DNA of 64,000 nt. Origin: Anniella stebbinsi (taxonomy: Eukaryota; Chordata; Lepidosauria; Squamata; Anniellidae). A model generated the notes under the pieces. It was not told the DNA's origin. It made no database searches and was given only the letters and a program-made list of their open reading frames with translations. The stretch lies in NCBI GenBank assembly GCA_029215795.1, contig JARDYH010000002.1, positions 364,896,973 to 364,960,972 of the forward strand. The letters run 5' to 3'. Every line of letters begins with the position of its first letter. The stretch's first letter is position 1. Both the position numbers and the translations under genes were made by a program. Below are positions 32,939-43,574 of this stretch, one piece after another.

Positions 32939-33792
32939 TAGGGGTGTGGATGGACCCCCCGGATTGTATCGGGACCTCCAGACCGGATCGGGTCCGATTC
33001 CGATCCAAAAATCGGAACTTCCGATTTTTGGATCGGCCACACTTTTCCCCCCCCCATAGACTTGCATTGGGGGAAAGAAAGCTTTCCCCCAATGCAAGTC
33101 TATGAGGAAAAAATGGCGGTGGGTGGGTGAGGGGGGCCTAACTCCCTCCCCCCGGGGCCGTTTGCTGTGGACGGCCCCGGCAGGTAAGCCCCCTCCCCCG
33201 CGCTCCTTACCCCCACCCCCCCGGGGCCGTCTGCTTCCATCAGTGCCAGCGGATGGAAGCGGACGGCCCCTGGGGGGGTAAGCCCCCTCCCCCGCGCTCC
33301 TTACCCCCCCCAGGGCTATCCGCTTCCATCCGCTGGCGCGCTACCTACGGTCAGGCCTCGAAGCCCGCTCGCAGTAGCGGCCAGCGGCGGACGGGAGCGG
33401 ACAGCCAGGAAAGGTAAGAGCGCCGTGCCCCCCCCGCCCCCTGCTTACCTTTCCTGGCTGTCGGCTCCCGTCCACCGCCCCCTGCCCCCATTGTTCGCTT
33501 CCATCGGCGGGCGCCCGCTGGCACCCACCGATGGAAGCGGACAGCCCTGCTAGGGAAGCCCCCCCCCGACTGTCTGCTTCCATCGGCGGGCGCCCGCTGG
33601 TGCCCGCCGATGGAAGCGGTGGCGGGCACCGGCCGATCTGCCAATCCATCCGATCTGGATCGGAACCTTTCCGGATCGGATCAGATTGGATCGGCCGATC
33701 CAGTGATTTGATCGGATATCAGAAAATTTATCCGATTTCCCCCTGGATCGGATTCGGATTGTGGATCGGATCCGATCCAGTGCACATTCCTA
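32939..33792. mobile_element. Non-autonomous hAT element (854 bp), perfect 8-bp target duplication, CpG-dense core
   Basis: The ends TAGGGGTGTGGATGGACC and GTGCACATTCCTA are inverted. The flanks GCTTTTTC (32931-32938) and GCTTTTTC (33793-33800) are identical, so the empty site can be rebuilt exactly. The outer parts carry many GATCGGATC motifs. A perfect 18-bp stem (33060-33077 with 33082-33099, AAAG loop) follows. The core at 33120-33640 is very GC- and CpG-rich, with internal subrepeats built on GGATGGAAGCGGACGGCC and CCCCTCCCCCGCGCTCCTTA. It has no transposase frame. Confidence 0.9.
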
Positions 33793-33869
33793 GCTTTTTC
33801 CTTCAGGATGGTGGAGAGGTGCAGACTGAAAGCAAGAGAAAAACTACCCTTTGCACTGCCTTCTCCAGT

Positions 33870-33912
33870 GTTGTGGTTACTGTCTTCAGCTATGGGGAGG
33901 TATATAAATGTA

Positions 33913-33958
<46 letters not shown>
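33870..33958 (+). mobile_element. Short L2-like tail with (AAT)n
   Basis: CTTCAGCTATGGGGAGGTAT ATAAATG is the L2-like 3' end; it grades into about 15 AAT units (33912-33958), a terminal repeat that has expanded. Confidence 0.75.
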
Positions 33959-33959
<1 letters not shown>

Positions 33960-34491
33960 ACTCCATTGCATGCCCTCACATCAAGGGGGTTGTTGGTTCC
34001 TTGCTTGAATGAGCTTGCATGGGTGTGTGAAAACTTGCTTATTTGAGTGTGAGTTCCAGTGGTCAGCTGATCCAGTAATATCTGCAATGGGTTGCATGTG
34101 TGTTGTTAAGCAACACTCCTCGCTTTGGTTTTTATTGGTTTGGTCATCTGTTTAGGCTGTTTTTTAAAACTGGTTAAAACATCAAACAATAAAGTAGGAG
34201 CGTCACTTTGAGTAATGTTTGCAACAGAGAATCTGGCACAGAAATGTTATATGGCACACATAAATTGGCTTAGTAGATATATTGATTACATCTACTGAAT
34301 CACTCCAGTCAACATGCTTGTTGATACTCTAAAATCATTTGCAGGAAACATGTTGATTCTTCCTCAACAAGACTTGTCCTTCTCTCTCCTTGATAAAATT
34401 AATAACACTTTCCACCAATTTACCTGGAACAGACCTTGAACTAACTAACCCATAACTTCCTGGATCCTGCTTGAATCCCTTTTTAAAAATT

Positions 34492-34506
34492 CATTACTAC
34501 TACTAC

Positions 34507-34540
<34 letters not shown>

Positions 34541-34572
34541 TACATTTATTATTATTATTATTATTATTATTT
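34492..34572. repeat. (TAC)n/(TTA)n microsatellite
   Basis: A few TAC units pass into a long TTA array broken once by TACATTTA, the break seen in L2-like minus-strand tails. Confidence 0.92.
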
Positions 34573-34574
34573 AA

Positions 34575-34830
34575 CCATATGCTTAACCATATCTCAAAAA
34601 GACATCTCACAGTGGCTTACAATGACCCTCTTCCGGCGACATGCTAAGCCACGGTGGGTAAACATTTTGAGCTGAACCTGATGGCTTAGTGTGTCATATG
34701 AACCATGACTTAGCATGTCATGTGAACCATTCCTAAGCATTGTGGGCACATAACCATGGTTTAAACACGCTAACTAACCATTTGCTGCAAAAGAATTCTT
34801 GACTTAGTGTGTTGTCTGAACAGGTCCAAA
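34575..34830. mobile_element. Probable hAT-like non-autonomous fragment
   Basis: Repeated motifs such as GACATGCTAAGCCACGGTGG, ATGACTTAGCATGTCATGTG, CATAACCATGGTTTAAACAC and TTAGTGTGTTGTCTGAACAG match related pieces at 49105-49200 and 55540-55860. The ends are not clear. Confidence 0.5.
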
Positions 34831-34834
34831 ATAA

Positions 34835-36445
34835 TAATAATAAAAAATGCAAAATATCCACAATTGGCCACTTTCCAGTCTTCTGGCACAGGGGCCGATC
34901 TTAGGGACTTGTTACATATTTTTGTTAGAAGTTCAGCAATTTCACAATTGAGTTACTTAAGAATTCAGCTTTGAGTTTTTTTCCTTTAAGACTTGTTCTG
35001 TGTTGCTGCCCTAGTGGCGAGTGGTTACTAAAGACGCCCTTTTCCATTGTGGGAACCCCAGCTGTCTCTTGCCTTCCCCTGAGAGGCTGGGGGCAGCAGT
35101 GGGACTAGGCTTCCATGGCCGTTGGCCTGATCCAGCAGCTCTGCTTTTATGTATTTATTTTATTGAGGCATTTCTACCCTGCCTTTTCAAATAACGTTTT
35201 CCGAGATGACCTACATCAAATGCACCAATAAAGCCATCACTAACATAAAAGAGCTAGCAAAATGAAGTCACAAACTGGAAAGCAGCAGATAAAACCGTTA
35301 TCAAGCCAATCAATTCAAGCATATAAAATACTTTTTTGAAGCTAGGAGACAATGCATTCTTAATAGATTTCCTGCACATGAGGCGTGGTGCTGATAGTTT
35401 TGGGGTTGTTGACAATTCAGTAGCGAAGGTTAGAATGGTTAGCAGAAGGCACGGCGGAGGGGGAGGCCATGGAGTTCAGAGTAAGGAGTTGTGGATGGAA
35501 GAAAACTCTTAAGGGTGTTGATGACTGTGGAGACATGGAAAGCAAAATGGTGGATATTATCGAGGCGGGAGGATCTATTCCATCCAAACTGGTTTCACAC
35601 TCCAGTGAAGATGCCTGCCCATGTTCCAGTCTTACCCAGAATCTCATGCAATCCCTTTGACTTGCATCAAGTTTGCGGACTGCTTTGAGGTCTACAAGAT
35701 TTGCCACTTTAAAACATGATGACTACCTGGAAAGACTGGAAAGCTAACTTGCAGGGAGGTTTTGTTTTGTTTTTTGATGAAAATATTTTATTTTTCTCCC
35801 CCTTCAAGGAAACAGTTAAATTTAGCATCGGCTAGTCTGGTGAAAACCTGTTCAGGAGGGGTCTAGTCATTCTATTTTGGGTTTTTAGGTGATGCTAAAT
35901 TGAGTTCCCACATTTTTTTGAGCAATGCAGAGACTTTTGTTTCTGAAAAGCCTTTTGCAGTAGCATGTTCTATAGATGCGGCTCTGTTGGCTGCTCTGTC
36001 CAGGCATCCCTCATTGTTGGAATGGAATTGGGTGTTGGGTGATCTCGGCTGGAATCCCAACGTGACATACCGGTTCGGTTTCTAGGAAGAGAGCAGTGTG
36101 CTTAAGTTTCTGTGTTGTACTGGAAGCAGGCTGCTTGTGCAAAGGGCCCCTTTCATTTCGTTTCCCATTACCAAAGTTCTCATCACTTGTAAGCAATTAA
36201 GTGTGCATGACATGAGTCCAGAGAGATAACAGCCCGCTACCATACACACTGTCATCTGAATTGTGGGCTCCCTGTGTGGAGTTTTTATACTAGGGGTGGT
36301 GTACTGTGATTTGGGTGTGGAATTATACCATATCCTAAGTTCTTTCATGGCAACATGGGTGGCGTGGTTGTTTGGGACTTGTGTAAAGTTGTGCCATTAA
36401 TCGTAGATTCAAGAGGTGTAGAATTTCACTTGACTGGCCATAAAT
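34835..36445. other. Intronic sequence with two short repeat pieces
   Basis: A CR1-like 3' end lies at 35100-35146 (TTGGCCTGATCCAGCAGCTC TGC) and a minus-strand L2-like tail probably at 35150-35300 (GGCATTTCTACCCTGCCTTT). The rest is unassigned, with no gene seen. Confidence 0.45.
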
Positions 36446-36451
36446 TAGTAG

Positions 36452-36805
36452 TAGTAGTAGTATCCCGGCCTTTTGCCCAATGCTGGGCCTCAAGGCGGCT
36501 TTATAAAATTAAAACGTATAGTTAAAACCTTTATATAGAAGTATGCAGAAGTTAAAAAATATAATTAAATATGTTTCAATATTAAAACATTTAAAATGCA
36601 GAACAATTTTAAGGCATAGACGGAGGTCCAAATTATTCGCCAAAGGCCTACCGCAACAAAAAAGTTTTTGCTTGCCTCCGAAAGCACACCAAGGAGGGAG
36701 CTAGTCTAGCTTCCCTGGGAAGAGAGTTCCAGAGGACTGGAGCAACCACGGAGAAGGCCCTCTCCTGCGTTCCCAACAGGCGCAACTATGATAGTGGTGG
36801 GACTA
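36452..36805 (-). mobile_element. L2-like LINE 3' end, minus strand
   Basis: TCCCGGCCTTTTGCCCAATG, GCTGGGCCTCAAGGCGGCTT, then CTAGCTTCCCTGGGAAGAGA, GTTCCAGAGGACTGGAGCAA and GAGAAGGCCCTCTCCTGCGT. A close relative with the same order is at 54182-54540. Confidence 0.8.
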
Positions 36806-36809
36806 CTAC

Positions 36810-37955
36810 TAATAATAATAATAATAATTTGGAGAGCACCAATTTGCCTACTCCTGGATTACGCCCTTACGTATTTATTTAAATATGTATTTGGGGAGGA
36901 TATATCATAAATATAGAAAGAGAACAGACTGATGGGTAAAAGCATGAGAAAGTGACATGGATCAGAAATTCACCCATCCATCATCGCAGCACCCCCTTGT
37001 AGTACATGGATTTCCAAACCTAGATCTGCTTGAGGCCAGCTCTCTTGTTGAGAAACCTTAGGGTAGGGGGTTCAAGGAGAGATGCATGAGATTTTCACGT
37101 GAAAAGAGGGAGGGAAACAAGGTCACAATCAGAAATGGATTTGAATTGGAATGAGCTTCGAGATTTCTTGATGTGCACATCTCTAGGTCCAAGGAAGTTC
37201 AGTCGTTTCTTCACCCGGCTCCCCTGCCGCAAAGACAAGCCTTCTGTGGACTCTGTGCACTGACCCTGCTCTCTTGTAGAATGAGCCAGTTTTAACAAGG
37301 AAGAGTGTGGAAGGGGTGTTGGTGCAAAAAGGTCAGCAAGAGTTTTCTCGTCAAAGGGAGAGCAAGTAAGACTTGGCTCTGGGTTGCCAAACTGACTCAT
37401 TCCAGCATGGAGGTCACTGCAACCTCCTATACAGAACCAAAGTCAGGAACCGACGGGCGTTTGCAAAGCATTTTCTTCACGAATGCGCAAACACACCCAC
37501 TCAGATTCTCTATACCCTATATCCTCTCCTGCGTTTCCAAGAAAATGCCTGTGATCCTTTAAAGTCCTTTTGCGGTGGCTCATCTTACCATCTTTCAGCT
37601 GCAAATGTGTCAGCCCTATTGTTTATACGAGATCTTTGAGGGGGGCTTGGGAACCCAAATGCTGGTTCCCCAGTACTGTGGCCTCCAGATGTGTTGGGAA
37701 AGACATTTTGGGGTGGTGCTCAGTTTCACCAGTTTTCTTTTGGGGGCACTCGATGGAACGGATTTTCTGGTGCTGAGGGGCCTCCAGAATACCCCCACCC
37801 CACCCAAGTCCCAGTCCCATCCCACAAAGATTAAAAAGGCTAATGCTTCCTCAGCTGTACCCTGCTGACTTGGTTTGCTTCCTCAAGTTGCCTGGAGCCA
37901 TTTACCCCTCTTCAGTTTCCACTATACGCTCAGTCCATTTTGCAAACTATGGCTA
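36810..37955. other. Intronic sequence, no gene seen
   Basis: No exon recognised. A partial left arm of the palindromic MITE may lie at 37657-37700 (CAGTACTGTGGCCTCCAGAT). The rest is unassigned. Confidence 0.4.
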
Positions 37956-37959
37956 TTTA

Positions 37960-38290
37960 AGAAGAGCCTTGCTGGACCAGACCACAAACCCATCTAGTGC
38001 AGCATTTCGATCCCAACACTGTCCCCCACTAACATTTTCAACCCATTTTTTTGGCTCCTTCAAATGAGAAAAGTGCCACCTTTCTCTGCATATTTTTCAA
38101 AAATGCATACTTTCCCCTCATTGACTAAAGCATGAAAATGCATATTTTTCAATGCACCTTTCCAAGTGCACATTGAATATATATATATATATAATCTCCC
38201 GAACACGATTGCAAATTTGGGAATTTGCAAGCATTCACATTCAGGATTGTGACTAGGACACGTTCACATAATTTGTGAACAGAAACAGAG
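37960..38290. mobile_element. CR1 end fragment followed by an AT-rich hAT-like fragment
   Basis: 37963-38020 (AAGAAGAGCCTTGCTGGACC AGACCA) is the start of a minus-strand CR1 3' UTR. It breaks off into 38030-38290, which has repeated TGCATATTTTTCAA motifs and an AT run, resembling the AT-rich interior of the hAT-like copies at 16162 and 61300. Confidence 0.5.
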
Positions 38291-38334
38291 TTCGCATACA
38301 CCCCCAGGAGCAAAAAATCCACTCACGACCATGT

Positions 38335-38530
38335 GAAGTTGCCCTTACACAGAGTGAGGCCCTTCATGTTTCTAAGCCAACACTCTCTATTCTTGATCCA
38401 TGGTGGCTCTCCCAGACAAGGGTATCTGCCATCCAGGGCCCTGAGAACCTTTTCACCTGAGATATTGCCATGGATTGAACCTGGGACCTTCTGCAGGTAA
38501 AGCTGGTGCTCCAACTGCATTGCTGGTGGA
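38335..38530 (-). mobile_element. tRNA-derived SINE, minus strand
   Basis: TGGATTGAACCTGGGACCTT CTGCAGGTAAAGCTGGTGCT is the reverse complement of the SINE head, and the interior follows the family with many changes. Confidence 0.7.
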
Positions 38531-38854
38531 AGCTGCCAGTGTAGTCATTATGGAGCCAAAACAAAACAAAAGTTACATATGCAAGGCTTATCTATGTTGC
38601 TCCTTTTTGTTGTTATAATTGGAATTGTTTTCATCAAAGGCAGAAAGAAAAAATTACCAGGGAAATTAATTGGGAAGTGTCATGAACAGAAAGAGGGGCA
38701 TTTTACAACCCTGAGAAGCAGGGGAACAACTTCCTCCCCCCCCACACACGCACGTACAAAATGTGATGTTAATTAGATGCCTCTCTTTATTATCTCCCAA
38801 GAAAATGCTGGACCCCAAAACAACTTTTAGGAGAACACCAATTAATAATAATAA

Positions 38855-39105
38855 TAATTATTTATTTATTGCCCGCCTCACCCTCCAGATCGAGGTGGGG
38901 AACAACACTGAATAAAAAATACTATAAAATACATAAAACTGATTAAAAACATAATATAAAGCGAATACATTTTTTTAAAAAACAGTCAAGTATCTTAAAA
39001 TTCAACTACGTAGGCCTGCCGGAAGAGATCAGTCTTTGGCTTCCTTAAATTCGGAGAGGCTATTAAGTTGACGAATCTCTTCCGGCAGGCCTTAAAATTA
39101 CGTTT
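38855..39105 (-). mobile_element. L2-like LINE 3' end, minus strand
   Basis: It opens with TTATTTATTGCCCGCCTCAC CCTCCAGATCGAGG and ends with TCCGGCAGGCCT. The text GACGAATCTCTTCCGGCAGG is the reverse complement of the CCTGCCGGAGGAGACTCGTC region of the copy at 40826-41812. It is heavily truncated. Confidence 0.82.
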
Positions 39106-39109
39106 TTGA

Positions 39110-39606
39110 GTGAACACCTAAAAAGATTGAAGTGTGAACGATACAAAACACGTGTATCATACCTTAGGCATACCACAACCCGTTAGCCCTAATGGGCTGT
39201 GGTTCCTTAACAGAGTGTGTACTTGAGGTTTAGGCTAAGTTGGCTTTTAGAGTCAGTTCTATGATGCTCCTGAAGGACATAGTCATATGGGAAATGTAAC
39301 ATTTCATCTGAACTGTCCAGATACAGCAATGGAAGTGTTAGTGGAGACCGGAAGTCTGATCTACTAACCACAAGAGATCCACACTAAAGCGCTCTCTGAT
39401 TGCTAAATATTTTTCCCTTTTATTTCTGCACCTTCTTAAGGCTTTGGGATCCCAGAAATTGCTTTTGGTTAGCTGTACATCTGTCTGTAGCATACCCATG
39501 TAACGCATGACCTTGTCCAACTGAAAGTGTCCTTATGTCAGTCTGCGTCATATGAAAAAAGATGTTGACTGTGTTGACTGTTATCCTTTGTTAGGGCATA
39601 AGTCTG
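39110..39606. other. Intronic sequence, no gene seen
   Basis: No exon or clear transposon. A small inverted repeat, CCACAACCCGTTAGCCC with GGGCTGTGG, lies at 39174-39204. Confidence 0.4.
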
Positions 39607-40117
39607 CTATTTATTAGGGGTGTGCACGCCCAAAAATATCGTATTTTATTGTTATCGGAATTTCGGACCAAAAAAAAAAAATCATCTCCGATAATATCGT
39701 AGGTTAATCATATTGTCTTCACGATAATTATCAGAAATCCAATATTTGATTTGCAGCCCCAGTATGCCCTATAGAGCTGATTTTTTTAAAATAGAAAAAA
39801 TGCTTATAACTTCTGTATTTTCGAAGTTACAGGCTTGAAACTTGGTCACAATGCTTATGGAGTATGCCTAAGTATGTGTATGAAATTTGAGATCGATCCC
39901 TCCAACCCTTGATTTTATATGAATTTATTAAAGATCGTTTAAGTTCTGACAGGTCAGAATGACAGCTCGCCACATGCGTTCATTCAGACCTGTCAAAAAG
40001 TTGCACGATCTTTCAAAAATTCATATAAAATTGAGGGTTGGAGGGATCGATCTCAAATTTCATACACATACTTAGGTATACCCCATAAGCACTGTGACCA
40101 AGTTTCGATATAATCAG

Positions 40118-40787
40118 TAGGGATGTGCACGGACCCCCTGGATCGGATCGGGACCCAGATCGGGACCTCCGAAGTTGTCCTGGATCGGTTCGGACAAAAT
40201 TGGAGGTCCCTCAGATCGGATCAGACCCAATTCTGATCCGAAAATTGGACGTCAGATTTTCGGATTGGCCGCCATTTTTGGTGTTTTTGCCATAGGCTTG
40301 CATTGGGGGAAATAAAGTTTTCCCCCAATGCAAGCCTCTACAGAAAACATGGCGGTCAGTGGGTGGGTGGGTGGGGTCCTAACTCCCCCCTCCCTGTCCC
40401 AACCCCCCACTCGCGCTCCTTACCTGCCAGGGCCATCCGCTGCTACCCACGGGCGGCAGTGGATGGCAGCGGACGGCCCTGGCAGGTAAGCCCCCTCCCC
40501 CCCTCGCGCTCGTTACCTGACGTCATCACCCGGCATGCTACTGAGAGGCAAGCCACGAAGCCTGTTTCTCAGTAGATCGGAGCAGCGGAGGGAAGTGGGC
40601 GCCCTGGCAGGTAAGGAGCGTGAGGGGGGGAGGTGGTCCGATCCTCCGATCTTATCCAAACCGGATCGTGTCCTTTCGGATCAGATCGGACGAACCAGAT
40701 GCCGGGATCGGAATCAGATAATTTGATCCGATTTTGGCCGAATCGGGTCCAGATCGTGGATCGGACCCGATCTGGTGCACATCCCTA
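40118..40787. mobile_element. Inner hAT element nested in 39615-41900
   Basis: The ends TAGGGATGTGCACGGACC and GGTGCACATCCCTA are inverted. The flanks ATAATCAG (40110-40117) and ATAATTGG (40788-40795) match at 6 of 8 bases. It is related to 32939-33792, sharing GATCGGATCGGGACC text, the TTGCATTGGGGGAAA hairpin and a GC-rich core. TACTGAGAGGCAAGCC also recalls the element at 21670. Confidence 0.85.
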
Positions 40788-40825
40788 ATAATTGGGCTGA
40801 AAATATTCGGATCGGATATTTATCT

Positions 40826-41812
40826 GATGATGCCTTCGACAACATCGTCAGCTAAGGATAGTGTGTCTCCTCTGAATGAATGCTTGGAGGCGGTAATGGG
40901 CTGGATGAGGAAAAACAAACTGAAGCTGAATCCAGACAAGACGGAGGTGCTTGCTGTCAAAGGCCGCAACCTGGGTTTGGAGGTGTGTCAACAGGTTCTG
41001 GATGGGGTTACACTCCCCCTGAAAGACTGTGTTCGCAGCTTGGGGGTGCTCCTGGATCCGTCGCTCCAAATGACAGCCCAGATAGATGCGACGGCCAGGA
41101 GTGCCTACTATCAGCTTCGGCTGATATGCCAGCTGCGCCCCTTCCTAGAGTTGGAAGACTTAAAGATGGTAGTGCACGCGCTGGTAACTTCGAGGCTCGA
41201 CTTCTGCAATGCGCTGTACATAGGGCTACCTTTGTGCCTAGTCCGGAAACTTCAACTAGTTCAAAATATGGCAGCCAGATTGGTCACTGGTACATCTAGG
41301 AGTGACCATATTACGCCAGCTTTAAAATCGCTCCACTGGCTGCCAATTAGTTTCCGGGCGAAGTATAAAGTGTTGGTTATTACCTTTAAAGCCCTACATG
41401 GTTTGGGTCCAGGTTACCTGCGGGATCGCCTTCTCCCGTACAATCCGCCCCGCACGCTCAGGTCCTCTGGGAAGAACTTATTGCGGTCGGCCAAGACTAG
41501 GCTGACAACTGTTACCCAGAGGACCTTCTCTTCTGCCGCTCCCAGACTGTGGAATGACCTGCCGGAGGAGACTCGTCAACTTAACAGTCTTTTAGAATTT
41601 AAGAAAGCTATAAAGACTGTTCTCTTCCGGCAGGCATATCCAGTGTAATTTTTAGAATGTTTTTAGGACGTTTTAGGATGTTTTAATGCAGTTTTAATAA
41701 TATTTGTCATGTTTTAATTAGTTTTTATGTATTTTATCATGTTGTTGTTCCCCGCCTCGATCTAGACGGAGAGGCGGGTAAGAAATAAATTGTTATTATT
41801 ATTATTATTTTT
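40826..41812 (+). mobile_element. L2-like LINE, longest copy: end of reverse transcriptase region, C-terminus, 3' UTR
   Basis: One open frame to the stop at 41646-41648 carries GWMRKNKLKLNPDKTEVLAV, VRSLGVLLDPSL, TSRLDFCNALYIGLPL, QNMAARLVTG, ITPALKSLHWLPIS and PRLWNDLPEETRQLNSLLEF in the order of an L2-clade non-LTR retrotransposon ORF2. The catalytic palm upstream is missing through 5' truncation. The frame is open for about 270 codons, so this is a fairly young copy. The 3' end is CGGAGAGGCGGGTAAGAAAT AAATTG then (TTA)n. It sits inside the outer hAT element. It is not an independent host gene. Confidence 0.9.
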
Positions 41813-41909
41813 CTATCGTATCATTATCGTTAATCAGATGTCCGATAACGACCTTATCGTATCGTTATCGGACATTTTAATGATATGATACACATCCCTA
41901 CTATTTATG

Positions 41910-42890
41910 ATTGTTTTGACTCAGTGAATGTTCTTTTATTTGTTCATTATTTATTACACTTCTACATTTCTCCTTCTTCTCCTTCTCCTTCTATATTTTC
42001 ATTCAAAGGATGAGAGACCAACCTAACATTAGGTTTGGTATGTTGCTGCATCTGCCCATCAGGTGAAATGCATTCTTAGGCCTCCCAGGACTCAGGATTA
42101 AGTTGCTGCAAATGTGCCTTCGGCTCTACCAGTACAACACTCTTCTTGTTAAAGCCTGGCTTTATTTATTTTCTTTAGACCCCTAATTTATCAGAGTAAC
42201 ATCGAAACAATCCAGTGGACCCAACAAAATGAATCCATGCATTAAAACGTGCTCCAGGGGAGTCAAACCCTATTACTCCATTTCAGCCAACGCATGAAGG
42301 AACCACCTGGCACTTTCACATGGCACTGTACAGTAGAACCTTTTGTGGACCAGGACTGGCTCTAGCCCCGCAAAAGCTTATGGCGCAATAAAACAATGAG
42401 TCTTTTCTAGCAGTTCTGGAAAGTGATCATAGTCTCCACGTGATGGAAGAGCCACCGAGAACTGCTCTGTGTGGATATAGGGGTGGATGTGTGGTTGGAA
42501 TGGTCAGGTGGGGATCCTGCCTGGCTCTCAAGGGTGCAATAGGAAAGGACAGTGGAGGGGGCTCCCAAGGTTTGTTGAGGCCAAGCTGTGAAACCCATGG
42601 CTTGATGTCATCTTGGAAAGAGGTAGGAAGCCAGGGCTTTTCTCACCTTAATCTCAGAGGATCACCTTTGCCTCAGTGGACCTGGAGTGGGGGTTATCTG
42701 AGTGCATTAGTCCATGTTTACACAACAGGCCCAAGGAGTCCTGTTAGCGGCATTTAGTAACAGTTTTTCACGTGCTGCTTCGCAGATGAGTCACATCCAA
42801 AACATTCTTAATCGCAGGATGCCTGTACTCAAAACAAGAGCTGGTGGTTCTGTGGCGAGCGTTTTTTTGTACATTGCCATTACTTAGGGA
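41910..42890. other. Intronic sequence, no gene seen
   Basis: A short CTTCTC run (41966-41990) is the only simple repeat, and no exon is recognised. Confidence 0.4.
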
Positions 42891-42899
42891 GAACATCAG

Positions 42900-43088
42900 T
42901 GTTCCTGTTAGCCTTGTGCTTCAAAGCTAGGAAACATCTCCTCACCTGACCGTTTTCGACCGTAACTCAAGTTGAAGGTCTCTTGGTATGACTCATGATG
43001 TCCTGCTGTTTGGTCACTGGATGAACAGAATGCTGGCATAGATGTAGCCTTGGACTGATCCGGCATGGCTGTTCTTACGTTCTTAGAA
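42900..43088 (+). mobile_element. CR1 3' UTR fragment, plus strand
   Basis: CTAGGAAACATCTCCTCACC, TGGTCACTGGATGAACAGAA TGC and GGACTGATCCGGCATGGCTG TTCTTACGTTCTTAG follow the CR1 3' end order seen at 30140. Confidence 0.75.
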
Positions 43089-43089
43089 T

Positions 43090-43450
43090 AGGGATGCATG
43101 AGAATTCTGTTCCTCCTCACAAATCATGCCAACATGTTCCATTTGCAGCCCCGAACGCAAGCAGGAACACAATTCTCTGGAGATTTTTAGCTACTTGTGT
43201 TTACACTTCTGATAATCCCCCCCGCCCCTAATCCTTATTTTCATGCTTTCGCCTATGATGGAAATGTTGTATTTTTTTAAAAAAAAAACTGGATTAAATA
43301 TTCCGATCCAAACATTTGGAACAAAAAATAATTCTTGAAATTGTTCACAAGCATTTTGAACAGAAAATAAGTTTTGGCATTGTCCCCATGTCTTCTGAAA
43401 GCCTGTCTGCTCTACAAACAGGAACCAGATTCAAATCAGTTTACCTATCA
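43090..43450. mobile_element. hAT-like fragment (TAGGGATGCATGAGAA end)
   Basis: It begins TAGGGATGCATGAGAATTCT and contains GAACGCAAGCAGGAACACAA TTCTC, text found again at 44780-44815. The right end is uncertain. It lies just left of the minus-strand CR1. Confidence 0.5.
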
Positions 43451-43574
43451 TGGCTTCCAGGCTAAAGAATTGTAGCAATTTTGGTTTTGTGAAGAGGAAG
43501 ACGATCTCTGTCAAAGAATTTCAAGCGACCTCCCAATTTATAGAACTCAGGGCTTTTGGGGGCAGGGGATGGAA

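Larger units (their letters stand above)
39615..41900. mobile_element. Outer hAT element with two later insertions; perfect 8-bp target duplication
   Basis: The ends are TAGGGGTGTGCACGCC and GATACACATCCCTA. The flanks CTATTTAT (39607-39614) and CTATTTAT (41901-41908) are identical. The terminal regions share the TTATCGTATCGTTATCGGAC text of the element at 21670. The element is split by a second hAT (40118-40787) and an L2-like LINE (about 40826-41812). Its own interior forms a large foldback (39836-40107). It has no coding capacity of its own. Confidence 0.88.

Noticed and set aside
40734..41648. A 304-residue open frame that could look like a gene
   Set aside because: Its residues are the C-terminal part of an L2-clade reverse transcriptase ORF, with the standard 3' tail; its first part runs across hAT sequence. 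It is a transposon fragment.
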